Origin: Symbiodinium natans
Lineage: Eukaryota > Sar > Dinophyceae > Suessiales > Symbiodiniaceae
Assembly (NCBI GenBank): GCA_905221605.1
Contig: CAJNDS010000351.1
Span: 95,383 to 159,382 of the forward strand
Length of the DNA stretch: 64,000 nt
Reading direction: 5' to 3'
The notes under the pieces were generated by a model. It did not search any database, was not told the origin of the DNA, and was given only the letters and a program-made list of their open reading frames with translations. Positions within the stretch are counted from its first letter, which is position 1. Each line of letters opens with the position of its first letter. Positions 1 to 10,313 of this stretch are shown piece by piece. The position numbers and the translations under genes were made by a program.

Positions 1-577
1 CCCTTAGGTATCCTGTCTACATGAGGGCCCAACAAAAGAAGAACGTTGGGTGCTCTGTAAACTCTATTCCAGCAAGGAAGACCAAGAGGACAAAAACTCT
101 GCGCCTGAACTTGAACTCTGGCACCATGAAACTTAAACAGCCCAAACCGTGGAGCTCCCCCCCCCAAAACCCGAACTCCAACGATTTCGGGACCCTCAGC
201 CCTGAACATCTGCACTTACTGACCCTGCAACAACTGGATCCAGTAGCCATAGAACCCGGAACCCCAAAATGAAACTCAGGCTCCATTGCACTCGCGGGAG
301 CAGCCAAGGCATGAGATCTGAGATGCACTCAGGTTCGAGCTGGGGCTGATGGAGTTTTCCAGATCTTCAGGTTCTCGGGGCTTTCGATTGGTTATCGATA
401 GAGGCTGTTGCAGGAACGGGTTTTGCCCAACGGAGGCAGAACCCCTCCCTAAACCCCAAATCATAAACCCTCAGTCCTACCTGACCTTGGATCACCTTGG
501 GACTGTCTGTGTTTGGGGTTTAGGGCTTAGGATTGAATGTTTAGGGGTGAACTTCAACAAACTTCATCACCAGACGA

Positions 578-856
578 TCAACCACGCGGCCACCTCCAGA
601 GTAGCTCACGAGCCCAACCCCTAAACCCTCTGAACTTCCCTGACCTGATCCCAGTCCAATCCCGTTCATGTCCAGGCTCCGTCGCCCAAACACGAGCAGC
701 TTCTTTGCATAGAGGTCCTGTCAGGGCAATTGGACTTCTTGGAAAGGGGGTCCTGGGAAGTGGGCACTCCGAACTGCCAAAAGACACGCTTTTGGAGCCC
801 ACGTTTCGGAAATTTAAGTTCAAGGCCCGGTCCTTCTGCGAGTTGTTGACGTAGGT
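578..856 (-). CDS. Possible exon (TYVNNSQKDRALNLNFRN)
   Basis: After the acceptor TTCAG at 857-859 the minus strand reads TYVNNSQKDRALNLNFRN and stays open to 578, though only the first 60-80 nt look protein-like. No clear donor is seen. The product is unrecognised. A weak call, kept because the acceptor and the polar composition agree. Confidence 0.25.
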   Translation of the reverse strand, partial: TYVNNSQKDRALNLNFRNVGSKSVSFGSSECPLPRTPFPRSPIALTGPLCKEAARVWATEPGHERDWTGIRSGKFRGFRGWARELLWRWPRG

Positions 857-1010
857 CTGAACAGCCCAAGGCATGTCGTAGCAGGTGTTGTTGACCTGGG
901 CTTTGGAGTTTAGAGTTCAGGGTTTAGGGTCAGCGGCAGTCACTTCTAAAACGCTAACCCAAACAAAAAACCCGTTAGGCATTCGCAAGTCGGGCTTTGA
1001 AGCCCAAAAC

Positions 1011-1077
1011 TGTCAAGAACAGCTCTGCTCGGTGCCACCATGGCCAAAGCTCCTTTTGCCATTCTAAATTTCAAAAC
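1011..1077 (-). CDS. Short internal exon, product unknown
   Basis: Acceptor GGAG|G at 1077 and donor ACA|GTTTTG at 1011/1010 bound a 67-nt open frame, VLKFRMAKGALAMVAPSRAV plus a partial codon (phase 0 in, phase 1 out). It has an amphipathic, alanine/methionine-rich composition. No family recognised. Confidence 0.4.
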
Positions 1078-1244
1078 CTCCCGCAGCTGCAAGCCAGGGA
1101 ACGTTGAATCCCATGCACCAGAACCTGGGTGGTTGCTGCTTGATGCTGCTTGCACTGCTCTTCAGACAAGGAGAGACGCGAGGATGTAAAGGGAGAAGAT
1201 GAAACAAAACCAAGCTTTTAATTTTCGTTTGATCATTCCTGATC

Positions 1245-1535
1245 TCAGCCACAATCGCAAACTCGTGTTGAAACCAAGGGAGTCGCTGGTTCCCTACACG
1301 TAGCCAGCTGCCGCGAAAGGAAAACGTAACCCGAGGCGAAATTAAATCCTGATGTCGCCGTTGTCGCCAGCGCGCTTCTTCTTACAGCAACAACTCCATT
1401 GCTCTCTATAACATCTGCAATGTTCTTTAATGTTTTCTTTGATCGAGACTCTCTTGATCGATTGCAGAGTCGTTGTTGGGATGTGGTTTCTTGAGGGCGG
1501 CCTCTTGAGGTTACGGTAGGGCCCTTATTCTGGAG
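1245..1535 (-). CDS. Hypothetical exon-like ORF
   Basis: About 95 residues are open on the minus strand, ending at a stop at 1245. The middle (KKTLKNIADVIESNGVVAV) is the most protein-like part, and a donor-like GTAAG follows it near 1384. The local sequence (1.23-1.83 kb) is less repetitive and more AT-rich than its surroundings. No family recognised. Confidence 0.28.
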   Translation of the reverse strand, partial: LQNKGPTVTSRGRPQETTSQQRLCNRSRESRSKKTLKNIADVIESNGVVAVRRSALATTATSGFNFASGYVFLSRQLATCREPATPLVSTRVCDCG

Positions 1536-2116
1536 TCCGAGGAGTCCGAGGCACAAGCACTCCAGATTAGTCCTCGCATTGGCGCAGGTCAGCGTCAGTG
1601 ACTTGCCATCGTTCCTTGGAAGCTAAGTCTTGCAAGGTTGGTGAATCGAATGATTCTATGTTTAAAGTCAGAGCCCACCAGCCTGGCAAGAATATCTACA
1701 CAGTCATCAGCATCAGCAGCGTCAGCAATTTCTACTGAGCAGCGTCTATCGCCTGCTCTTGGCATCCTGTCCTAGGGGACTGGGCAATTTATGGAACTAC
1801 AGCTGCCTTTGACGCCAACCGCAGCAAGCTAAATAAATTATGCTCAAACTGCTAGAGCATATAAGCCCTGCAAGTCCTAACATCTACAAACTCCAACCGA
1901 CCTCTCCTTTTGCCGGGCCTCCACATCCTGTAAGGGCTCGCGCCTGGCTCCGGCTTCCAACCCAACTCAAGGCCCCAAGGGCCCTGCAAGGGATGGCTGC
2001 CGAAGTTCTTGCTCAGCCTCGGCTTTCGGAACTGGAACTTCAAGGCTTTCCTTCAGCCCGTGCCCCCAAAATTCTATGTCCTCCCCATAGTCCGGCCCCC
2101 CACAAACGTTGCCCCG

Positions 2117-2209
2117 GTTGGTGGTGGTGGTGGTGGTGGTGGTGGTGGTGGTGGTGGTGGTGGTGGTGGTGGTGGTGGTGGTGGTGGTGGTGGTGGTGGT
2201 GGGGGGGGG
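2117..2209 (+). repeat. (GGT)n trinucleotide array
   Basis: About 28 uninterrupted GGT units end in a run of G. In other frames it reads as poly-Trp or poly-Gly, which I treat as an artefact. TTTAGGG-like words follow at 2302-2340. Confidence 0.97.
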
Positions 2210-2301
2210 TAGGGGTTTGGGGTTAGGGATGTGGGGTTCTAGGGCGAAGCACTTTTGTGGGATTTGCCGGCTCGTTACAGGTGTTTAGAGCAGGATGTAG
2301 G

Positions 2302-2340
2302 GTTTGGGGGTTTTAGGGTTTAGGGCTTAGGGTTTCCGGT
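2302..2340. repeat. Degenerate TTTAGGG-type cluster
   Basis: Several adjacent variants of the plant/alveolate-type telomere unit (TTTTAGGG, TTTAGGG, CTTAGGG) occur here. Similar clusters stand at 520-548, 905-932, 6143-6180, 6358-6395, 8143-8172, 26261-26275, 32960-33010, 41644-41705, 42268-42300, 44762-44780 and 56445-56475. They are internal, in both orientations and too short and irregular to be a chromosome end. Confidence 0.7.
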
Positions 2341-2788
2341 TTGGCGCACAAGGTATAGGGTTTGCATGAGGGTTTTGGGTCTGGGTTGGGGGCGGGGGGA
2401 CACGCGACACGGAACCACAAAAATCCTCTCAGCCCTGTTGGTTTTCCCATCAACCCAAGACCTCTAGCCTGAAAATCTCTCAAACCCTTGTAAACCTTAT
2501 ACTGATGACGAAGAATGTCTATCATGCCTTAGAATTAGAGAACAGTCTTAAGAATCCCAGACTGCCCAAACGGGGGCTGGAGCGAGGACATGCAAGAGGG
2601 CTGTTGGCGGATTCTTGTGGCTTCGGGGGCTAGGGGGTAAGGCCAGGGCTTGGGACGGATCGGGGCGTGGGGATGTGCAGCCGACTGAACCTGACTTTAG
2701 TGTACCTTGTCCCACTTTGCACGCTCCAAGTCGTAAGCGTGCCCGCAACTTGACTATATTGGAGAGATGGCACAGTGAACGACGTTAC

Positions 2789-2879
2789 TTTTAGTTTTGT
2801 TTTGGCGTCCAGCAACAAGATGTCGTGCCGGACGAACTTCCCACCTTGGGTTAGCGCGGCAAAGACCAGCTCCTTGTAG
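2789..2879 (-). CDS. Internal exon, product unknown
   Basis: Acceptor GGCAG| at 2880-2882 and donor AAAA|GTAACG (2789/2788) enclose a 91-nt open frame reading SYKELVFAALTQGGKFVRHD and then ILLLDAKTKLK. The third-base GC is high and the composition is globular. It is among the better exon calls of the first 5 kb. No family recognised. Confidence 0.5.
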
Positions 2880-3455
2880 CTGCCACAGTTACTCAAGTCC
2901 TTGGATGTTCAGGCATGGTCTCGGATTTCCGGTTTCTGCACAATCTCTAGCTGCAAGGACTTTTCATTCAAGCATTTCCAAGTATGTTCTGAAGGCGGAT
3001 ACTTGCAGGTTTACAAGCTCACTACACACTTTCTTGCACGCAGTACAGCAGCTCCAAATCTCCAGTCAAAATCTCACAATGTCCACCAGGTTAGGAAAGC
3101 TGACGCCGAGGAGGTTCGGAGGACCAGACGCAGAAAGCTTTCTGAATTCTATTCCAGTCATCTCACACCAAAAATGTCAAAGCAAACCAATACTCACTAC
3201 CAATATCTGCAACCACGAGTGTAGAGCTGAGGTCACCGTGCGCATCTGCAACCAAGGACGACTGGGAACAAGAGTTTACAGAAATGGGCAACAATGCCTA
3301 CTTGCAAAGATTTGCGAAGCGACATGAAGTTGAAGCCTCCCTGACCCCGAACCCAGCTGAGCCCGCAAAAGCCCAATCTTTGATCAGCTTCGCCTGCCTG
3401 ACCTGGAGTTTGCTGTCCACACAAGGCCAACTCCTGGCTCTTTTTGTTACTGAGT

Positions 3456-3787
3456 TCACTCTGCGGTTACGAACATCATGGAGCCCTCAATCTGGGGTTC
3501 CCAGCGGCCCAGCGTTAGATTCAGTGAAAGCTGCCGAGCATTCTGCCACAGAGCTTCTGGCTTCGATGTAGTGGGAAACTGCGGTACTGGAACTCTCATA
3601 TCCACGAATCGGGCCAAGCTAGAAACGGTGGCGAAAGATGGTGAGTGAGCAAGATACTCGGATGCTTGCTTGTGCAGTGGGTTCGGGGGCAAAGTACTTA
3701 GCTCACCGTTGAACGGGTCCTCTGTCCGCAGATCCACAGTCTCCGCCTTCTCATGAACCGTCACGGCAGACATTCGCTTGTTGGGGC
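3456..3787 (-). CDS. Probable terminal exon, product unknown
   Basis: Acceptor TTGCAG|G at 3787 opens 110 codons to a stop at 3456. The first part (KRMSAVTVHEKAETVDLRTE) and the last part (FVDMRVPVPQFPTTSKPEAL, then a Trp/Gln-rich tail) both look coding. A GTGAGC donor at 3706 could end the exon earlier, but the frame also runs straight through. It lies downstream of the Cys-rich exons at 3913-3973 and 4310-4362 on the same strand and may be the 3' end of that gene. Confidence 0.45.
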
Positions 3788-3912
3788 CTGCAAGCGGCAA
3801 GCTTCACATCACCTGCACCCTCCTTTGCCCGCGCTGCATCAACAAAAAGCCGACAAGAATTACGACTGTGCGAAAGTGCAAAGGTAGCAGTAGAATCCAC
3901 ACCACCTCCGAC

Positions 3913-3973
3913 CATGTTGCAGCAGGTGAACTTATCTGCCTCCTGAAGCTTTTGAAGCGGAAACACGAGTGTC
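3913..3973 (-). CDS. Internal exon with Cys pair
   Basis: Acceptor GCAAG|G at 3973 and donor ATG|GTCGGA at 3913/3912 bound 61 nt reading TLVFPLQKLQEADKFTCCNM. The FTCC element could be the tail of a Cys-rich repeat such as that at 4310-4362, but this is only suggestive. Phases are 1 nt in and phase 0 out. Confidence 0.35.
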
Positions 3974-4309
3974 CTTGCAACCAAGCAGCAGGTCTCGAGT
4001 TGGCACGAAGTGCCTTGGCTCCCAGCACGAGAAAAGCCCCAAAGCGCGACAAAAAGTAAGCACCCTAAAGCAACAGTGCAGTGATTGCAAAATCTGCCCA
4101 GAAAGTGCAATCTTGCTTTTCGGGTGCAGCCCTTCAGTGACGTGACGGCCCCGCTCTCTCGCTCATTACACATGTCATTCTTGTGAAGAACGACAACATG
4201 GCCCTACTGCCCGCAGGCTTCGACGGCATGGGGCCTTATCGCTTTTCTCCCGTCAGTGGCCATTGGCGTACCTGGGGCCCGATCTCCGCAAGTGAAGTTT
4301 TGTGCTGAC

Positions 4310-4362
4310 CAAGTTGCTGCAGCCATCACCATTGTTGAGGTCCTTGTCGTCGCAATCTTCAC
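4310..4362 (-). CDS. Exon fragment resembling a DUF4215-type Cys-rich repeat
   Basis: The minus strand reads GEDCDDKDLNNGDGCSNL between AG|G (4362) and G|GTCAGC (4310). The spacing C-D-D-x(4)-N-N-G-D-G-C is the hallmark of the DUF4215 / Myxococcus Cys-rich repeat (typically ECDDGN..NGDGCS) found in secreted or surface proteins of protists and bacteria. Only this one half-repeat is visible. The neighbouring cysteines (CAGN just upstream) are in frame but may be intronic. Confidence 0.45.
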
Positions 4363-4792
4363 CTGTCAAGTTCCCAGCACATTCCAGCTCAAACCCTCGA
4401 AACTTCAACCCATACAGCCCAGCCCTAGATCGCTGCTCCCACCTAGGACCAAGGTGTGGTCCCCGCAGGTGCCCGTGCAAGGCTGTCCCGGCTGCGAGCA
4501 GGTGTAGCCCGGAAGGATTTCGCAACTGAGCAAAGGCTTCAAGGTGGTGCAGGATGTTGCAGGTTTCAGAAGGCTTCAAGTTTTCAAGGTTTAATCGCTC
4601 ACAAGCCAGGTGAGGCACCACGATCCTGTCGGTTTGGGGTTCATCGGGCTTCTGCAGGGACTTGCAATCCGTCTCTAGAGCCAGGCCAGGGCCTGTAATG
4701 AATCAATCGTAGAAGGTCTTTAACGGTTTCGGGACTTGGACGTGTTGCATGGCGTTGCGGCTCTTCTGCAACTTGGTTAGCTTGGATCGCAC

Positions 4793-4974
4793 TCAGGCTG
4801 CAGGGGTGAAAGGAGAGCCAAAACAGAGCAGCCGTTTTGAAACGCCCCTTTGGTGCATCTCCACAGCAAAACCTAACAGAATGTCATGCATACCTATGCG
4901 CTGAGCAACCAAAGACTCCGACCCCTTCCAAACGAACTGTACAACAACAAGCATGACATCACATCGTCGACAAA
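4793..4974 (-). CDS. Possible exon, two competing frames
   Basis: One frame reads RRCDVMLVVVQFVWKGSESL, then a hydrophobic stretch (MHDILLGFAVEMHQRG), to a stop at 4793. A second frame over the first half (FVDDVMSCLLLYSSFGRGRS) ends at a good AG|GTATGC donor near 4893. An acceptor TTCTAG lies just before both. The strand seems supported; the frame is undecided. Confidence 0.33.
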
Positions 4975-5224
4975 CTAGAAGCCCTCGATATCCTAAACCC
5001 TCAGTCCCTGAAGCTACGAGTACTTGCCCAGAAACTCCTGGCAGCCGATGCTGTAGGAATCGCACTCCTAGTGCTCCGGGTTCAGAACTTCGGTGTGGGC
5101 CCCTTTCATTCGGAACTCTTTTCTGCTGGTGACCTAACAGTGGCCTAACATGCTTGTTTCATGGCAATGCAAGCATCTCCTATCGGGCCCTCACGTGCGT
5201 TCCGTTAGGGATAAATCGCTCGCT

Positions 5225-5410
5225 TCTCTGCGGGGGGCGGGTACACTCAACGGAATCTCTTGGGGTTCTCTTCGGGCTTTTCTGGGGGGTGTGGGCACTG
5301 GGGATACTCGGCGGGTCTCTGAGTCTCTCTGGGCTTCTCTGCTCTGGAGGTGGGCGCTCCAGGGATGCTCGGTCTCTGCAGGCTTCTCTAGGGGGTGGGC
5401 AGGTATACTT
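5225..5410. repeat. Degenerate ~60-bp minisatellite
   Basis: Two to three diverged units share the pattern TTCT..GGGGGTGGGCACT..GGATACTCGG..TCTCT (for example at 5279-5330 and 5334-5400). Overlapping plus-strand frames here probably derive from the repeat. Confidence 0.5.
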
Positions 5411-5467
5411 GCAGGCGAAGAAATGGGAGTCCTCAGTCATGTCCAACTTGTCATCCCCACATGCAGC
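5409..5467 (-). CDS. Short internal exon, product unknown
   Basis: Acceptor CCAAG|G (5467) and donor TGCAA|GTATAC (5409/5408) bound 59 nt encoding ACGDDKLDMTEDSHFFAC plus two bases. It is an acidic segment with two cysteines. No family recognised. Confidence 0.4.
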
Positions 5468-5861
5468 CTTGGTTGGCGCATGGAAGGAGCCTCGTCCGCC
5501 TCGTCCCACAGGGATCAAGGGCTCTAGCTACTAGAGGCTCTAGCTCACTGTCCCAACGTCAAAAGCCGAACTCCACCACCGGTTAACCTCGCCAGACCTC
5601 AGTAGCACGTACGTAACGTACGTAGTAACAATGGCTCCGTGCGATCTGAATGAGCCAACTTCAGTCGTCCTTGGACCCGAAACCCTCCCACAACCCGCAG
5701 ACCCTGCTCGGGACTGCTACTGTGCTAGTATCAGAGGAGTCATGCGCAACAAACCCGACCAAGCCGTATCCGAAAGCCTACTTGTGCACAAGTCACTTGG
5801 GAGACCTCTTTGGCTTGAGCCTCCCAATAGGCAAAGACCTGCGGAGACGAAGCTTTCTTAC

Positions 5862-5896
5862 CTGTTCAGAAAGTTCTACGCCAAGTTCCGATGATG
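5862..5896 (-). CDS. Micro-exon (35 nt)
   Basis: TTCCAG| at 5897-5899 and AACAG|GTAAG at 5862/5861 are both strong splice signals around SSELGVELSEQ (2 nt in, phase 0 out). The size is at the low end for an exon. The paired signals are the main support. Confidence 0.33.
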
Positions 5897-6507
5897 CTGG
5901 AAAACGAAGTGAGACTTAGGGCTGCCTTGGGGCAAAATTTGCGTCTTGCAGGAGGTCGGCAAACGGAGGGCGGACACTGACACTGGACAGGCAAAAGCAC
6001 ACTGGACAGGGAAATGGACGTACACTTCCGTATGATATGCTATGAGGCTCAGCTTTATGGTCCGGCTTACGGCTTCGGGCTGACTTGGAGTGTTCAGGCG
6101 CGAGATCGCGAATGTAGCTGGAGGGCTCAGAAGGCAAAGGCCCTTATAGGGTTTGATAGGGTTTGCTTAGGGTTGTAAGGCACATGGTGCCATGGTCCAT
6201 GTGTTGTGAACCTCGCCTTGGAAGACAAGGGGTCCTGTCGCGCCACTTTGGTGTCGATGGGGGTGACCTGAGCAGGCGCTGTCAAGTTGTGAACTGTTAA
6301 GTAGGGCGCTCTGGCCGGGGTTTTTGAAAAGCAGATGTTAGCCCCCGCGTTGTGTATTTAGAGTTTAGGAAGATCAGGGCTTGGGGCTTAGGGTTTGCCG
6401 AAGATCCATCAGCCGTGGGCTTTCGCAACCTGGTCTCGGCTCTCTCAGCTATGAGGCTGTCGGGCTCTCATATCTGGCAAAGGGAAAAACAGAGGGTTGG
6501 TTCCGGA

Positions 6508-6976
6508 CAGTGTCTCTGTGTCTGTCTGTGTCTGTCTGTGTCTGTCTGTGTCTGTCTGTGTCTGTCTGTGTCTGTCTGTGTCTGTCTGTGTCTGTCTGTG
6601 TCTGTCTGTGTCTGTCTGTGTCTGTCTGTGTCTGTCTGTGTCTGTCTGTGTCTCTCTGTGTCTGTCTGTGTCTGTCTGTGTCTGTCTGTGTCTGTCTGTG
6701 TCTGTCTGTGTCTGTCTGTGTCTGTCTGTGTCTGTCTGTGTCTGCTTGTGTGTCTCTGTGTGTGTGTGTGTGTGTGTGTGTGTTTCTCTGTCTCTGTCTC
6801 TGTGTCTGTGTCTGTGTCTGTGTCTCTGTCTCTGTCTCTGTCTCTGTCTCGGTCTCTGTCTCTGTCTGTCTGTGCGTGTCTGTGTCTCTGTGTCTCTGCG
6901 TCTCGGCGCCTCTGTGTCTTATTGTCTGTGTCTCTGTGTGTGTGTGTGTGCGTGCGTATATATATATATATATATG
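6508..6976 (+). repeat. Compound TCTGTCTGTG / TG / TCTG / TA array
   Basis: About 24 copies of a 10-bp unit (TCTGTCTGTG) with very few changes run to about 6750. They are followed by (TG)n, irregular TCTG/TCTC units, another (TG)n and (TA)n at 6957-6975. Long frames through it in every phase are repeat artefacts. Confidence 0.97.
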
Positions 6977-7181
6977 CACATGCGCTTTTGTGTTGTCGTC
7001 TGTTTGTCGGCACACGTCAGCTGAGGCAAGCGCCAACTTCTTGTTATTGTGCCCGTCCGTCTCGAACTTTAGGAAGCTCTTGTCCTTAGAGCAAAAGTGA
7101 GTCGACGGGACATTCCAGCTGTGCCAGGACGCCCCGTCACAACTTCTTCAACTCGCAGCCTTGTACGTAAGCCACAATGGG

Positions 7182-7237
7182 TCAGGATTGCCGAGGTTCG
7201 GAGACGAACTTCAGGGCATCCATCTCGACGATCTCAC
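7182..7237 (-). CDS. Short exon, product unknown
   Basis: Acceptor GCCAG|G at 7237 opens EIVEMDALKFVSEPRQS, which ends at TGA 7182-7184 unless spliced earlier. It has acidic-amphipathic composition with high third-base GC. The plus strand is also open over this interval (7161-7616), but with lower-complexity composition. Confidence 0.38.
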
Positions 7238-7239
7238 CT

Positions 7240-8400
7240 GGCAAGGACAAACTGCCGGTATCACTGTATTGGCCGAGATAGACCTTGAAAGGGCTTCCGT
7301 GCTTCAGGCCACTTCAGGCCACTGGGCTCAGGGACTTGGCGCGCTCAGCCTCACTCCGCCGTCTTCACCCCTCTTGGCGCTCTTATGCATCCATTCTCAG
7401 GGGCACGTGGTGTCCGAACGATCCCTGAGGCCCTTGCCTCCTAAATCTCAACAAGCCCGTCTTTTAGCGATATTGGGGCATGCACAGGGATCTTTCCCAC
7501 GCCCAGAAGCAGCCAATCTCCAGAAGAAAACACGAAAGAAAAAAACTTGCGTGAACTTGAAGGAGCATACTCACCGGTCGGATGCCTTTATTGCATTACA
7601 CTCATTCAGGCCGTAGCTCAGCCCGGCCTCTGAAATCCTTTACGCTCGTTGTTGCGCCCCACGAAAATTCAAACACTTCCCCTGACACTTCAACCCTACC
7701 ATGAGTACACTTTGCCGCTACTTCATCCTGAAGCCCACTAAGCCTTCGAAACCTCAACCTGAACCTCAATGGTTTACAAAACCATTTTTCTTGCTGCCAC
7801 TGAAGCCCCTAAACCATTGTTGACTTACTCAAACACGAAACCCTAAAGCCGAACTGGTTCCTTAATACTTAAGTCTCGGCACCCGTACCCTCATGGGGCA
7901 GGGTTGGGACTCCAGGGTTGCGCCTTTGAAGCCTCTACCCTCGAGTTTGGGGGGTTTAATGCAAGTTCCCTCTTGGGAATCTTGGGTCTTGCACACAAAT
8001 CAGTCTCTCAATGGACTAAGCTTGCCAACGCTTACTTCTGAGGGCGGCTCCAAACAAACAAAAGCCAAATCGACATAGCAACCCTCGACCCACTCTTGGA
8101 GCGAAGGAAGCCGGCATCGAAACTTGTTTAAAGGGTTCAGAGTTAAGGGTTTTGTTTAGGTTTTAGGGTTCTCATCGCTTGCGCTCGGACAAGCCAGGCG
8201 ATGTTTAATTCGGGTTGAATGAGGGTTGAACGATAAATGACCCTCAGTCCTAAGCCAAGAAGACCCGAACCGCCCTAACCACGCCCTTGCCAACCCCTTT
8301 AGCTCTAAACGGCGTGGGCCTCCCAGCGGGTGTCTGCAACAAATGGGGGGAGGGCAAACGGGTGACGTGATTGTTTTACAGAAGTTCCGAACAGTTGGAA
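7240..8400. other. Spacer or intron without clear exons
   Basis: The stretch contains TTTAGGG-type words (8143-8172), CCCTAAA-type words near 7840 and a plus-strand open frame ending at 7616 of doubtful composition. I see no exon with paired splice signals on either strand. Confidence 0.4.
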
Positions 8401-8406
8401 AAGACT

Positions 8407-8726
8407 TTATGCCCTTTGTTGGGCATGCATAAAGCCAGCAAGGCTTGGATCAGGTGCGACTCGATTTTCGATCAGCACCATGAACTTTTCCAGAGTCGCC
8501 AGCAATTCGCTTGTCATGCTAATTAATTCTCGCCACTTCCTCTTCTTCGCCTCCCGACCCAACATTCGATTTAACTCGAGTCGAGTCCGTGCGAGGCGTT
8601 GCTCACACCGCAGCCTCCTCTCCTCCTTGTTCTTCTCCATAGTTGTCGAAGTCCAGATTGCTCGGGGGCCCTTCTTTCGTGTAGTACTTCTGTGTTTCCT
8701 CCCCCGCCTTCAGCTTTGACTCGGGA
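8407..8726 (-). CDS. Coiled-coil exon with an internal frameshift
   Basis: From an acceptor at 8726 the minus strand reads ESKLKAGEETQKYYTKEG, PPSNLDFDNYGEE. Around 8615-8635 the convincing reading passes to another frame: KNKEERRLRCEQRLARTRLE, then REAKKRKWRELISMTSELLA, ending at TAA 8407-8409. The second part is strongly charged and helical, a likely coiled coil. One indel in the GA-rich overlap joins the two. It could be a sequencing error, a pseudogene or a tiny intron. No family recognised. Confidence 0.5.
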
Positions 8727-8742
8727 CTTTAGTGCCCAGTTT

Positions 8743-8813
8743 CAGCGGGGTTGCTTGGCTGCAGTTTCTTTTGTACAGGCATCTTCCACGGGCTTACATC
8801 CAGGATCACTCGG
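8743..8813 (-). CDS. Possible exon upstream of the coiled-coil exon
   Basis: The minus strand reads VILDVSPWKMPVQKKLQPSN, with an overlapping alternative frame. It sits just 5' of the exon at 8407-8726. No crisp splice sites are seen. Confidence 0.25.
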
Positions 8814-9426
8814 GTTAAGGAATCAATGTTTCGGCCAGTCAGGCCTAAACTGTAAGGATGGTTCTAAATTCGACTTTTATTGTTTAGGCCCATGCCTTCT
8901 ATTTATAACTCTAAGTCGCCTGGGCTCTGCCCGTGGGCGTCAGAGGTTCCTATACATACACACTGCCCTGCACAGCATACACAACCCCCCACCCTTCCAC
9001 CCCGCAACTTTTTCTCGCCACATAGGGTAATCTTGTGATTCGTTGATATTTTGGGGGTGGGGGTGTGGGGGCAGTACTCAGGAAGTCAAAACGGCTGTGG
9101 GTTGAACAGCATGTTGCTTAGGAAAACTCAGCCAAGACAGGAGAGGTCCACTGAGGCCGCGTGGGTCGCAGAGGCCACGCACTTGTGTCTTGCCATCTTG
9201 ACCGGTCCTGGCTTCCGTGCCACCGTATAAGGCTATAGTCATTATCGTGATTATAGTCATTGTAGACATAGGAACACTTCGGATTGCGATGCACGTGTAG
9301 ATGTGTACAATATGGAGCCCTGCGAACACCTCACACGCTGGTCTGAAGCTCGACTGCGCGTTTATGGAGATCCGACCTCTCGTTGCCCTTTCTTGCGCTC
9401 TGGGTTTCGACCGTGTGGGCTTCAGA

Positions 9427-9590
9427 TTACCCCTCACAGACACAAACATGCTCGCGGTCCAGCAAATGAAGCTGCTCTGCATGAGTTGGCGGAGGTTCGC
9501 GTATTCCTTCAGCCACAACCCGTGTGGAGGCAGTGTGTGCATGGCCCTCAAAGTATCGCATAGTATCACGACCATTCTTCAGCTCCTGTG
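9427..9590 (-). CDS. Coding-like segment with two plausible frames
   Basis: One frame reads ELKNGRDTMRYFEGHAHTAS onward to a stop at 9427. The other, with higher third-base GC, reads VVILCDTLRAMHTLPPHGLW, LKEYANLRQLMQSSFICW, and stays open to 9078. The acceptor GTCACAG at about 9592-9598 serves either. I favour coding on this strand but cannot choose the frame. Confidence 0.3.
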
Positions 9591-9889
9591 ACAGTGCGCC
9601 ACAGGTGTCCGCAACATCGAAGGACCTCGGCTCAGGGACTGAGCTCCTGTTACTTCTACCGAGTGCTCCAAATTGTTCAAGATTAAGTGTTGGAAGCCTT
9701 AGCTTGAAGTTGCATGATGCCAGATGATGCCAGCCCGAAACGGGCCCGAATTCTCGGTCCGAGGACCAGCTGAGCGTGAAGGTCTGGAGAAACTGCGAGG
9801 GCTTCTTCCTTGGCACGATGAACGAAGGGTCCCAGCCGGGCTTACGCAACCTTGAACCCGAACTGTCCGAACTTTTCAAAGCCCTGAAA

Positions 9890-10310
9890 GGGTGTCACAC
9901 AGCGCATGCAAACTTGGATCGAAATTGACCTTAGAGTTTTCAGCGTGCCACGGCATGCTCGTGCTTAAGAGGAACTTAAGAGCCTTTGCTAAGCGGCTGT
10001 TACCCACGCCAACTCTGGGTAGCAGCAGCCCTGAATGTCACAGAATCTCACAGCCAGTCCCTACTTCGTGAGGCAAGATGCAGGACGATCCATCCGGTCT
10101 GGTGCCTGGTCCCAACACGCAGCAAACAGCCTGCTCACTCTTTGAAGCCGCCCGATCCTAGTACAGTAGCTGAGAATCTGAAAATAGCCGAAAACACGTT
10201 TACTCGACCCTGCGTCTTTCGATCGCAACATGCTCTGCTGAAGGAAAATCGTTGGCCGCCTGAGCCTAGACTCGCCGCACCCAATCCCTCATGTCAGGCA
10301 TCTAGAAGTC
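9890..10310. other. Stretch with only weak ORFs
   Basis: A plus-strand frame is open from 9986 to 10522 but has no splice signals, and its composition is not convincing. I call no gene here. Confidence 0.3.
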
Positions 10311-10313
10311 CTT

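Noticed and set aside
2117-2212. Poly-Trp / poly-Gly tail
   Set aside because: Product of the (GGT)n array.
2302-2340. Interstitial telomere or chromosome end
   Set aside because: Units are too few, degenerate and scattered through the whole window in both orientations.
5812-5835. Second spliced-leader relict (CTTGAGCC on plus)
   Set aside because: Only 8 nt match the SL end; expected by chance in 64 kb.
6508-6750. CRISPR array
   Set aside because: The 10-bp units are contiguous with no spacers, and the organism is eukaryotic.
6352-7100. Cys/Val/Leu/Ser- or Thr/Asp/Arg-rich proteins across the array
   Set aside because: All frames, both strands, are translations of the microsatellite.
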